A program made the position numbers and the translations under genes. Shown here one piece after another: positions 7,857 through 20,216 of a stretch of 42,630 nucleotides of DNA (its first letter is position 1; each line of letters begins with the position of its first letter). Under the pieces are notes generated by a model that worked only from the letters and a program-made list of their open reading frames with translations, had not been told where the DNA came from and made no database searches. Origin of the DNA: Clostridia bacterium. GTDB taxonomy: Bacteria; Bacteroidota; Bacteroidia; Bacteroidales; 4484-276. The DNA is taken from contig SABY01000022.1 in NCBI GenBank assembly GCA_009928785.1, forward strand, positions 1-42,630. The letters are read 5' to 3'.

Positions 7857-9884
7857 ATGAAAATGAAAATCAACTTTAAGCTATTGTCAATGGTTGTAGC
7901 CATGAGCCTGATGCTCGGAAGCTGCGGTGTAAAAAAGATGATCACCAATTATGAAAAGGTCGATTTTGAAGTTACCCCCGAGGTGCTTCGAACCGATGCC
8001 GGAAAAATTGATTTCACCATCAAAGGCACCTATCCCCCCAAGTATTTCAAGAAAAAAGCCGTTGTTGAGCTGCGCCCTGTGCTTGTTTACAACAATGGAG
8101 CCGACCGCCTCGAGATGGAGCCGGTGATGCACGTAGGCGAAAAAGTAGCCAAAAAAATTCGTCGTGCTGAAGCCAACAATGTTGAGTTTAATTTTAAAGA
8201 TTTGAACGATTACAACAAAGTGGTTTCGACCAAAGATGCGCTGGATAATACTATTCCCTATAAAACTGGTGGCTCATTTGCCTTCACCACCTCGCTTGAT
8301 TATTTGCCGGCTTACAACGAGTCGGAATTGATGATGGACGGCAATGTGTCGGGCAAAAACAAAGTTACCAAACAAGATCAGGAAGTGGTGCTGGTGGATA
8401 GCAAGTCGCAATTGGTGCTGGGATCGGTAAAGATTGCTGACGGCGTAATATTTACAGGCATGCGCCTGGAAGCTGCCGACAACCTGACCAACTTCCGCTA
8501 CAAACTCGACGAAAACGGGATGCCGCTCGACATCAATTCGTGGAGCACTGCTGCCAAAGGCGGACTCGACGCCAACCGCATGATGTACTCCAACGATGTG
8601 GGTAACCGCTACGGCCTGGGCGAATTGCTTTTGGCAAAATCCGGCTACGAAAAACAGACGCTTGTTTCCAAAGAAGCTTCCATCTATTTTGCTAAAAACC
8701 TTTATAGCCTCAATTGGAACCTGCCCGAAAACAAAACCAATAATACCAAACAACAACTCAGCAGCCTCAACGATTTTATCATGCAGGGCTGGGAGATCAA
8801 AGAGATAAACATCGACGGATGGGCATCACCCGAAGGTGAAGAAACTTTTAACGAAGGCCTTTCCGAACGTCGCGCCAATACCGCTCAGCAATACCTGCTG
8901 GGTGAAATGAAGACCATGGTGAAGAAAAACCCAGACAAGGTAAAATTTAAAGAACCACAAAATGATGTGGATTGGAAAACCACCGCGCATGGCCCCGACT
9001 GGAACGGATTCCTGGAAAAAGTAGAGAGCTCTAACATCGACGACAAACGCGCCATTATGAACGTGATAAAATCGTCGGGACAAGACAAGCGCGAGACCGA
9101 AATCCGCAACATGATTCTGATCTACGACTATATGGAAGAAGATATCCTCCCCCCATTGCGCCGCAGCGAAATTAAAGTTACCGCCTTTGAGCCTAAACTT
9201 TCTGACGAAGAAATTGCACGCCTTTCGACCACCAATCCCAACGAACTGGATCAAAAAGAACTGCTTTACGCTGCTACCCTTACCAACAATCTGAAAACAC
9301 AACTTAATATTTATAAATCGGCTACCCGCATTTATCCCACCGACTGGCGCGGATACAACAACGCTGCTTTCGCCGAACTCAAACTTGGTAACGCCGAAGA
9401 AGCCTCCTCTTATCTGGAAGAAGCCAAAAGCATCGATCCGGCTAACGGAATCATTTTGAACAACCTGGGTGTAATGGCTGCCCTCGACCGCAATTACGAT
9501 CAGGCCGAAGGTTATTTCAAAAAATCGCAAGAGCTGGGCATTTCGCAGGATTACAACATGGGCGTGCTGATGATCCCCAAAGGCGAATACAACAAGAGCA
9601 TAGAGATGCTGCGTGGCAAAACCTGCGACTACAACCTGGCATTGGCACAAGTGATGGCCGGCAAAGAAAGCGACGCTGCCAAGAATCTGGAATGCGCTCC
9701 CAAAACTGCCGCCACCTATTATCTGCTGGCAGTGGTTGGTGCACGTACCGAAAATCAGACGATGATGTATAGCAACCTGCAAAAAGCCATCGACGAAAAT
9801 GCTTCGTATCGCGCCACAGCCGCCAAAGATCGCGAATTTGTGAAGTATTTCGCAGACGCTGAATTTGTAAGAATCGTTCAATAA
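7857..9884 (+). CDS. OmpA-like / TPR-containing lipoprotein, copy 1
   Basis: 675 residues. An N-terminal SPII signal with lipobox (LMLGSC) puts the lipidated Cys at about residue 23. The N-terminal half is beta-rich with no family I can name (YEKVDFEVTPEVLRTDAGKI, then GTYPPKYFKKKAVVEL). A central OmpA_C-like segment follows (IDGWASPEGEETFNEGLSERRA). The Arg that in OmpA contacts diaminopimelate is kept, but the usual Asp of the TD motif is replaced by Ser. The C-terminal third contains TPR-like helical repeats (NNAAFAELKLGNAEEASSYL, ILNNLGVMAALDRNYDQAEG). A role at the outer membrane/peptidoglycan interface is inference. It is a paralog of the next gene, and both end in a KDREF(V/I)KY..D..F..IV sequence. 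Confidence 0.85.
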   Translation: MKMKINFKLLSMVVAMSLMLGSCGVKKMITNYEKVDFEVTPEVLRTDAGKIDFTIKGTYPPKYFKKKAVVELRPVLVYNNGADRLEMEPVMHVGEKVAKKIRRAEANNVEFNFKDLNDYNKVVSTKDALDNTIPYKTGGSFAFTTSLDYLPAYNESELMMDGNVSGKNKVTKQDQEVVLVDSKSQLVLGSVKIADGVIFTGMRLEAADNLTNFRYKLDENGMPLDINSWSTAAKGGLDANRMMYSNDVGNRYGLGELLLAKSGYEKQTLVSKEASIYFAKNLYSLNWNLPENKTNNTKQQLSSLNDFIMQGWEIKEINIDGWASPEGEETFNEGLSERRANTAQQYLLGEMKTMVKKNPDKVKFKEPQNDVDWKTTAHGPDWNGFLEKVESSNIDDKRAIMNVIKSSGQDKRETEIRNMILIYDYMEEDILPPLRRSEIKVTAFEPKLSDEEIARLSTTNPNELDQKELLYAATLTNNLKTQLNIYKSATRIYPTDWRGYNNAAFAELKLGNAEEASSYLEEAKSIDPANGIILNNLGVMAALDRNYDQAEGYFKKSQELGISQDYNMGVLMIPKGEYNKSIEMLRGKTCDYNLALAQVMAGKESDAAKNLECAPKTAATYYLLAVVGARTENQTMMYSNLQKAIDENASYRATAAKDREFVKYFADAEFVRIVQ

Positions 9885-9910
9885 ATCAGACTGTAAGTTA
9901 AAACCTATAA

Positions 9911-9938
9911 AAATTCCCGGTATGCCGGGAATTTTTTT
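9911..9938 (+). terminator. Intrinsic terminator after lipoprotein copy 1
   Basis: Arms AAATTCCCGG (9911-9920) and CCGGGAATTT (9925-9934) around a TATG loop, running into a T tract, 27 bp after the stop at 9884. The two lipoprotein genes are therefore probably separate transcription units. Confidence 0.9.
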
Positions 9939-10005
9939 GCCTCAGTTGTTTTTTTTAAAAGATTATGAGATGTTAAAAAAATAGGTGGATACTTGTGTTT
10001 GTTTT

Positions 10006-10013
10006 TATATTTG
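10006..10013 (+). promoter_or_regulatory. Putative -7 box (TATATTTG) of the second OmpA/TPR lipoprotein gene
   Basis: Perfect TAnnTTTG match downstream of the terminator of copy 1 and 48 bp before the ATG at 10061. This agrees with independent transcription of copy 2. Confidence 0.5.
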
Positions 10014-10060
10014 CACACAATTTTAAATTAATATGGATTTTCAATTAACTAAATGATAAA

Positions 10061-11965
10061 ATGATGAAAAAAGCTACAATCTTTAAATTCGCAGGGATGC
10101 TGATTTTGGCTGTTGCCCTTGTAAGCTGTAATGGGCTTAAAAAGATGGCCAAAAATTACAACGACGTAAATTACGAAGTTACTCCGCAGGTGCTCGAAGC
10201 CAACGGTGGCAAAGTAAACTTTACTGTTAAGGGTACTATCCCACCCAAGTATTTCAATAAGAAAGCAGCGGTACTTATTCAGCCGGTGTTAACCTACCCA
10301 GGTGGCGAACTGCAGCTCACACCTGTTTTGCTCAAAGGCGAAAAAGTAGAAGGCGACGGCACCACCGTAAGCTATGCCAATGGCGGCACCTTCACCTATT
10401 CAGCAGAGTTTGAATACGATCCTAAAATGAATGCGTCGGAGCTGATGGTAACCGCTGTAGCTTTTCAACCAAAAAAAGCTGTAAGTAGCCAAATGACTAT
10501 GGCTGATGCCATGACCATGCGCAAAGCACTTAATTTGGGAGAAGAGAAAATTGCTGACGGCATCATCGCCACCAGCACCCGCATCGACGTACAAAACGAA
10601 GTGCGTGGCCTCATCCAGATTGGTGATGAAAGCCCACAGAAAGATGCCAGCGGCAACATCCGCATGGACGCCTACCAGGTAGCTCCCGAAAATGAAGTGG
10701 ATATGCTTTATCTGGCTCCTCACGGCTACGAAAAAGAAACCATTATCACCGAAATGGCTGCTATCTACTTCCCCCAAAACATCGACAAATGGTTGCCTAA
10801 CCACGACTGGAACAAGAAAAAAGACGTGGCAAAGCAGCTCGAAAATCTAAATACATTTGTAGCGCAGGGCTGGGTAATCCGCGATATGGAAATCGACGGA
10901 TGGGCTTCACCCGAAGGCGAAGAAACTTTTAACGAAGGCCTTTCCGAGCGCCGTGCCATTACTGCTACCAACGTAGTTTTCGACAACTTCCAGAAGCTGG
11001 CGCGTAAAAAAGATGCGCAGGTAAGTTTCAAAAATCCTAAAGACGACATCAACCTCAAACGCATAGGTCATGGCCCCGACTGGAATGGATTCCTGCAAGA
11101 GGTAGAAGCATCCACAATCGCCGACAAACGCCCGATTCTGAATGTTGTAAAATCATCAGACCCCGACAAACGCGAACAGGAAATCCGCAACATGATCATG
11201 ATCTATCCTGAACTCGATAATCAGATTTTGCCTCCGCTGCGTCGCGCCGAGATAAAAGTAAATGCTTTTGAACCTAAGAAAACCGACGATGAAATCGCCC
11301 GCCTGAGCACTTCCGACCCCGGCGAACTCAGCAACGAAGAACTACTTTATGCCGGCACCCTTACCCAAGACTGGAACACACAATATGCGATTTATAAAGC
11401 TGCCGTTCAGAACTATCCTCAAAGCTGGGAAGCCAACAACAATGCCGGCGTGGTAGCCCTGAAAATTGGAAAAGCCGATGAAGCTATGAATTATTTCAAT
11501 AAAGCCAATCAGCTCAAAGCCAACAACGGAATGGTGATGAACAACCTGGGCGTAGTGTATGCTTACAACGACAACTGGAAAGAAGCCGAAACAAATTTTA
11601 TGAATGCCAACAAAATGGGCGTTGATAACAATTACAACCTGGCGCTTGTAGATATGACCAAAGGAAACTACAAAGTCGCAATCACCAAGTTTGGTAACAC
11701 CAAATGCAACTACAACCTTGCACTGGCACAAGTACTTTCCGGCAACAACTCTGCCGCAGCCACCAACCTGGAGTGTGCCCGCAAAAACGCCAAGACCTAC
11801 TACCTGATGGCCATTGTAGGTGCCCGCACCGGCGATGCCAATATGATGAATACCAATCTGAAAAAAGCTATAAAAGCCGACCCGGCAATTAAAGCAGAAG
11901 CCAAAGCTGACAGAGAATTTATAAAATACTACACCGATCCTACTTTTATGGGAATTGTTGAATAA
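10061..11965 (+). CDS. OmpA-like / TPR-containing lipoprotein, copy 2
   Basis: 634 residues, with the same architecture as the gene upstream. The lipobox is LVSC with the Cys near residue 23; then a beta-rich N-terminal half (YNDVNYEVTPQVLEANGGKV, GTIPPKYFNKKAAVLIQPVL), the OmpA_C-like core (IDGWASPEGEETFNEGLSERRA) and TPR-like repeats (NNNAGVVALKIGKADEAMNYF, MVMNNLGVVYAYNDNWKEAE). It is about 40 residues shorter than copy 1, mostly in the N-terminal half. Nucleotide identity to copy 1 is very high around the OmpA core, including a shared run of nearly 30 bases, while flanking parts have diverged. Tandem duplication is the straightforward reading. Function is unknown; cell-envelope structural or assembly roles are inference. 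Confidence 0.85.
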   Translation: MMKKATIFKFAGMLILAVALVSCNGLKKMAKNYNDVNYEVTPQVLEANGGKVNFTVKGTIPPKYFNKKAAVLIQPVLTYPGGELQLTPVLLKGEKVEGDGTTVSYANGGTFTYSAEFEYDPKMNASELMVTAVAFQPKKAVSSQMTMADAMTMRKALNLGEEKIADGIIATSTRIDVQNEVRGLIQIGDESPQKDASGNIRMDAYQVAPENEVDMLYLAPHGYEKETIITEMAAIYFPQNIDKWLPNHDWNKKKDVAKQLENLNTFVAQGWVIRDMEIDGWASPEGEETFNEGLSERRAITATNVVFDNFQKLARKKDAQVSFKNPKDDINLKRIGHGPDWNGFLQEVEASTIADKRPILNVVKSSDPDKREQEIRNMIMIYPELDNQILPPLRRAEIKVNAFEPKKTDDEIARLSTSDPGELSNEELLYAGTLTQDWNTQYAIYKAAVQNYPQSWEANNNAGVVALKIGKADEAMNYFNKANQLKANNGMVMNNLGVVYAYNDNWKEAETNFMNANKMGVDNNYNLALVDMTKGNYKVAITKFGNTKCNYNLALAQVLSGNNSAAATNLECARKNAKTYYLMAIVGARTGDANMMNTNLKKAIKADPAIKAEAKADREFIKYYTDPTFMGIVE

Positions 11966-11990
11966 CAGTTTCTGTAAAATCTATCCTATA

Positions 11991-12027
11991 AAAAGGCCGG
12001 TTCCAATGAGGAAGCCGGCTTTTTTTA
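11991..12027 (+). terminator. Intrinsic terminator after lipoprotein copy 2
   Basis: Stem GCCGGTTCC (11996-12004) pairs with GGAAGCCGGC (12010-12019) with one bulged G, flanked by an A run before and a T tract after, 25 bp past the stop. Confidence 0.85.
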
Positions 12028-12041
12028 ATTACGTACCCGCA

Positions 12042-12329
12042 TTATGCTGCTCGGGAGCTACCGCCAAAGATGATGCCTGCCCCCAGCACAAAGCCAAAGT
12101 CGTACCATCCGCCATTGTTATTAACAGCGTACAAGGCAATGTTGTCGTTAAACAAACTTCCTACAAAACTTACCGGTGCAATAAACCCGTGCCATAAGCC
12201 ACCCCAGAAATTATAGGGAGCATCGGTAATACATTGCTCGATAGGTGTTACATCGGCACAGGCACTCACAACCAAAGCCAAACCAGCCAGTACAATGAGC
12301 CACTTAAAGATTTTAATTTTTGTTTTCAT
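12042..12329 (-). CDS. Small conserved lipoprotein of unknown function
   Basis: 95 residues. Positively charged start (MKTKIKIFKW), hydrophobic core and lipobox VSAC put the lipidated Cys near residue 24. The mature part is short and aromatic/Gly-rich: an ITDAPYNFWGGLWHGFIAP segment, a hydrophobic stretch, then NNNGGWYDFGFVLGAG. From memory this FWGGLWHG...NNGGWYDFGF pattern recurs in short proteins of many bacteria without an assigned role. It converges on lipoprotein copy 2 and sits 92 bp downstream of the beta-galactosidase start-to-stop run's end (12422) on the same strand. It could be read through from that operon or have its own promoter; a CAATTTTG sequence (12375-12368, minus strand) is one mismatch from the -7 consensus. 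Confidence 0.8.
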   Translation of the reverse strand: MKTKIKIFKWLIVLAGLALVVSACADVTPIEQCITDAPYNFWGGLWHGFIAPVSFVGSLFNDNIALYAVNNNGGWYDFGFVLGAGIIFGGSSRAA

Positions 12330-12421
12330 GAATTAATGTTTTATGATTATGAAGGTAGATATACTTCCAAAATTGTATCACTCATGGAAAGGAAGCCACG
12401 AATGAATAACAGACCAGGATT

Positions 12422-16261
<3,840 letters not shown>

Positions 16262-19200
16262 TTATTTTGCGCTGTTTTCGATGATTTCAATTTCTTCTTC
16301 TGTCAGGTCGTAAAGCTGGTAAACCAACTGGTCTATTTGAGTTTCGATAGCGGTGGAGTCGAAATCCGGATTGGCTTCTTTATTTTTAAGAATCTTATTT
16401 ACCTGCGTGTTTATTTTCGATCTCACCTCCTGGTTTCCTTTGGCAATAGGAATTTGGCTGAAATATTTCCAGATCAACTGAAACCCGTTTTGAATGGCTG
16501 TGCAGTATTTGGATATGAGCCACCAGCCCAGTTTTGAATTTAATATCCCTAACAAAACTTTATCGCCGGAAGGGATAATCCACATCGAATCATTACAAAG
16601 CAATCCCTTTTCATCATAAATAAAGCACGGTTTTACCTGAAATTTTTGATACATAATTTTCGGCTTTAAAAATTTGTCATAGTAATCGCAGGCTCTTAGC
16701 TCCCACCAGTAGTCGCCTTTATCTGTTCTGGCATCGGCCTTATCTTTATATTTTTGAAGATGATTGGCAATGCCCGGATAGTTTTCCCTGAACCACTCCC
16801 ATGCCTCATCATATTCCATGTATCCATAGCGCGGCATGGGTTCGCTAATAAAATAGGGATTGTCGGGCGGCAGATTTCGTCGGATGGTGAAGCCTTTCGG
16901 AATGAGGATAAGCCACTTCACGTTTTTCGCTTCTGCATAAGGTTTGATATCCCGCCCTAACAGAAACGGCTTGATCAGATACCCGGAGTTGTCATCACTA
17001 TTTGTTATCTCATTTTTTGTTTCATCATCGATAACAAAAGCCTCTGTCATCCCGGTTAAAATTCCTCTTTTGGCTCCTTCGCCGATGTATTCTTCCAGCT
17101 TTATTCCTGTCGCATTAATCCTTTTTAGAAGATCGTGGTCCTGCGGAGTCGATACCACCCACGTTTCTTCAGTGAGCGAACTGTGGGAAATGTTGGTACA
17201 AATTTGTTGTATGTACTTTGGGAAATTTCTCTGGAATCCGGCGGCGTTAATTTTGGAAGTTTTAAAAAACTTACCGGCTGGCGGCTCTTTGGTTGCCCGC
17301 AAAATGCAGGGGTATGTCGTTGCTTCATCAAACACCTGATAATCGCCAAAATCGACAATTTCAGTTATGTTGTGCTCCAACAGAAACTTGCGCGCGGGTT
17401 TTCCGTATCCTGCCTGCATAAATTTGTTCGGCACAATAAACGTAAAGATGCCCTTCTGCTTTAATATCCCGAAACCTTTTTCGATAAAAAAGACATAAAT
17501 ATCGGAGGTGCCGGAATACAATTGGTATTGAGAACTGAAATACCGTTTGAACTCTTTAAGCTCTTCCTGCCTGATGTACGGCGGGTTTCCGATCACCACG
17601 TCGAAGCCCGTAAAGTCGCCCTCATCGTCGAGCACTTCCGGAAATTCAAACCGCCATTCAAAAGCGTTTTCAAAAATCCTGTTGGCTTTTATAATTTCAA
17701 TTTCCGTTTCTATTTTTTGAATGTCGCGCGAAAGCTCGTTGGCTTTTTTGTTCCAGGCAGCCTTTTCCTTAGCATTCATATCAAAAAGCTGGTGCTGGGT
17801 TGACATTTGAAAAAGCTCGCCCGAAAGTTTGTTTAGCTTTTTAAGTTTGGGATCGTTTCTGGAAATTTCACTTTTGAAATCTGATTTGATGTCGGCAATC
17901 AATCGCTCCATTTCCCATTTTTGCTCTTTGCTTTCGGCGTTTCGATAAGTAGCCACGGCTACGCGATAGCTGTCGATGGTGTATTTGCTTTTGCGTAGTG
18001 CCTGCCGCAAATCGGCGTCAATGGCAAACCGGCTCACCAGCGAGTTGCCGCATTTTATGTTGATGTCGATGTTGGGCAGCGTTTGCAGCGCTCCGAAATC
18101 GGAATCCCTGAAACCATCACGAAAGTGGTCGCTGCCGGCATAGCATACAGGGCTGCTCAACTTTTCGGTTTCACTTTTTTTGTAATAAGCATTTTTTAAT
18201 AATTCAATCCACAAACGCAAGCGGCATATTTTTACAGAATTGGGATTGATGTCCACACCAAAAAGGCAATTTTCTATAATGGTTTGCTTCTCGTGAAACA
18301 GGGTTTCCTGTATGCGCTGGCTTTCGCGATTGCCGGGATGATATTCGAAAAGTTTACCATCCTCATCGGTTATGGCCAGCTCGTCGTTTACCACTTCTGC
18401 GTGGTATTCTTTAAGGCGCCTGCCGTTGCGATCCTGCAGGATTTTCAAATCGCATTTTATGGCAATTATTTCGTTGAGCGCCGAAACCAAAAAATGCCCC
18501 GAACCCACGGCAGGATCACAGATTTTGATACTGTTGATAATGGCATTGGCTTCCTGCCGGTCGTCGATTTTATCATAAAGATCGTCCAGGTTGTTGCACG
18601 ACCAGCCTTTGGTTTCGTTAAATTTTTGCACCACCGCCTTTCGGATGGTTTCGTGGCACATGTACATGGTGACGAAACCTGGCGTAAAAAATGAGCCGTC
18701 CTGGTAGCCGTTTATCTTTTCAAAAATTAACCCCAGCACCGATGCGTTGATGAGGGTTTTGTTGTCTTCCTGAATTTCTTCGGTTCCTTCGCCTGCAAAA
18801 TCATAAGCGTTCAAAAAAGCGAACAGATAGGCCAACGGGTTCATTTTGCCCGCGAGTTTTTTGCCCTGCTCGTCTTTTAAAACTGTTTGTGCATAAAGAG
18901 GAACAGCTTTATCGTTGCGCAACTGACTGATAAAAAGCGTTGTGTGCTCAATTTCCGCAGGCTCAAAAAGCGAACTGTTGAGATAGGGGATTTTTCCGTA
19001 CGCCATTTTCAGGTCATCGCTGCGCTCGTGCTGTTCTCGGGCAAGCACCTGAAAAAACAAAGTGTTTAAATCATCGTAATCTTTAATTTTTTCATAATTC
19101 AAAAACGCGAAAGATTTGTCCCCTTTGTGGTATCCAAGCAACTGGGCTTCCAATAATTTCAGAAACAAAATCCGGTTTATCCAGGTGATGCACAGCTCCA

Positions 19201-20149
19201 GCGCTACGTTAAAAAGCCGCTCTTGGGCAGTTGCCCCATAATGATGGGGGTTATTGAGCCTGGCAATTTTATTAAGACCGTCCAACTGAACGATTGCATT
19301 TTCCAGCAAAGTGCCTGCATGTCGATCAGCTTTTTGGTGACGTTGGATAATCTTTTTGCCGCCTTCCTTAATTTCTGTCAGCCCGATGATGTGTAGCAGC
19401 TCGCCGTAGAAACGTTTGTCGAGGGTGTTGCTGTCGTTTGCAAAAGGCAGCTTGAGGAGATGTTCGGGCGAAAGCAGTTTGAATAAGGCAATGAGTTGAT
19501 GGTCGTCTTTTGGATCGTTGTTGCGCAGCGGTTTTTCGTAATCCCTGATATCGAACCAGGCAAACTCGATGTCGTGCAATATTTCGTCAATAAGCGGCCC
19601 AGCAATGTGGTGGTAGAAAAAATCTGTTTTGGTGTCGGCCAGACGTCCGGCTTCAAAATCGGTGAATTGTTTTACAAGATTTTTGTTTTGTGCAAAAAGC
19701 CTGTCGAAAAGCGTAGCGTCAAAAATGAACCATTCGTTGATATTGGTAATTACCAGATGCTTTACCTCCAGGTTTTTGTGGGTAATGCGTTCGCGCAGGT
19801 AGTAAAGCACCAATTCCTGAAAAGCCTTACTATTCAGTTTTTCGCGGCTTACCATCTCGGCTTTGTTGGTGGGCTTTTTAGCTTCGAGAATAACGCCCAC
19901 AGAACTTCCAGCCTTTTCTCCGTTATGGATTACCAGGTCGTTGCGCCCTTTGGTATTAATAAAATGATAGGGATAGTACCAGGTTTTTTTAAGGAAGTGG
20001 GTGATAAGATTTTTATGAAACTCTTCTGATTCCGTTTCATTCGTCCCGTCGATCAATTGGATAAGACCGGACTTGAAGTTATCGATATCCGCTCTGATCG
20101 GTTTTACTTTCAGGAAGGCTTTGTTGAGCGCCTGTTTTGGTTTCAGCAT
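16262..20149 (-). CDS. Type IIG (Eco57I-like) restriction-modification enzyme, single polypeptide
   Basis: 1295 residues from ATG 20149 (MLKPKQALNKAFLKVKP). The frame stays open to 20239, overlapping the upstream gene, but the chosen start fits the family N-terminus as I recall it. An N-terminal PD-(D/E)xK nuclease is visible (GRNDLVIHNG, then VGVILEAKKP; Asp71, Glu89, Lys91). After a helical connector comes an N6-adenine methyltransferase with motif I DPAVGSGHF (about 545-553) and catalytic NPPY (about 855-858), and then a TaqI-like target-recognition C-terminus. One protein cuts and protects DNA; the recognition site cannot be read from sequence. It sits between GH109 and GH2 genes in the same orientation, with gaps of 67 and 18 bp, and is an unexpected guest in a glycan-utilisation run. 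All key motifs look intact. Confidence 0.92.
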   Translation of the reverse strand: MLKPKQALNKAFLKVKPIRADIDNFKSGLIQLIDGTNETESEEFHKNLITHFLKKTWYYPYHFINTKGRNDLVIHNGEKAGSSVGVILEAKKPTNKAEMVSREKLNSKAFQELVLYYLRERITHKNLEVKHLVITNINEWFIFDATLFDRLFAQNKNLVKQFTDFEAGRLADTKTDFFYHHIAGPLIDEILHDIEFAWFDIRDYEKPLRNNDPKDDHQLIALFKLLSPEHLLKLPFANDSNTLDKRFYGELLHIIGLTEIKEGGKKIIQRHQKADRHAGTLLENAIVQLDGLNKIARLNNPHHYGATAQERLFNVALELCITWINRILFLKLLEAQLLGYHKGDKSFAFLNYEKIKDYDDLNTLFFQVLAREQHERSDDLKMAYGKIPYLNSSLFEPAEIEHTTLFISQLRNDKAVPLYAQTVLKDEQGKKLAGKMNPLAYLFAFLNAYDFAGEGTEEIQEDNKTLINASVLGLIFEKINGYQDGSFFTPGFVTMYMCHETIRKAVVQKFNETKGWSCNNLDDLYDKIDDRQEANAIINSIKICDPAVGSGHFLVSALNEIIAIKCDLKILQDRNGRRLKEYHAEVVNDELAITDEDGKLFEYHPGNRESQRIQETLFHEKQTIIENCLFGVDINPNSVKICRLRLWIELLKNAYYKKSETEKLSSPVCYAGSDHFRDGFRDSDFGALQTLPNIDINIKCGNSLVSRFAIDADLRQALRKSKYTIDSYRVAVATYRNAESKEQKWEMERLIADIKSDFKSEISRNDPKLKKLNKLSGELFQMSTQHQLFDMNAKEKAAWNKKANELSRDIQKIETEIEIIKANRIFENAFEWRFEFPEVLDDEGDFTGFDVVIGNPPYIRQEELKEFKRYFSSQYQLYSGTSDIYVFFIEKGFGILKQKGIFTFIVPNKFMQAGYGKPARKFLLEHNITEIVDFGDYQVFDEATTYPCILRATKEPPAGKFFKTSKINAAGFQRNFPKYIQQICTNISHSSLTEETWVVSTPQDHDLLKRINATGIKLEEYIGEGAKRGILTGMTEAFVIDDETKNEITNSDDNSGYLIKPFLLGRDIKPYAEAKNVKWLILIPKGFTIRRNLPPDNPYFISEPMPRYGYMEYDEAWEWFRENYPGIANHLQKYKDKADARTDKGDYWWELRACDYYDKFLKPKIMYQKFQVKPCFIYDEKGLLCNDSMWIIPSGDKVLLGILNSKLGWWLISKYCTAIQNGFQLIWKYFSQIPIAKGNQEVRSKINTQVNKILKNKEANPDFDSTAIETQIDQLVYQLYDLTEEEIEIIENSAK

Positions 20150-20216
20150 GTTTCTGATGGCTCTGAACCTGGTTAATATTTGGGTTTTGTTTTTTTTGGG
20201 TTTTTGGAATTTCTCA

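Noticed and set aside
8826..9881. 351-codon minus-strand open frame
   Set aside because: Antisense shadow of lipoprotein copy 1, whose own features (signal, OmpA core, TPR) are clear.
16262..20149. BREX PglX or another multi-gene defence island
   Set aside because: An N-terminal nuclease motif and absence of brx genes nearby favour a stand-alone type IIG enzyme.
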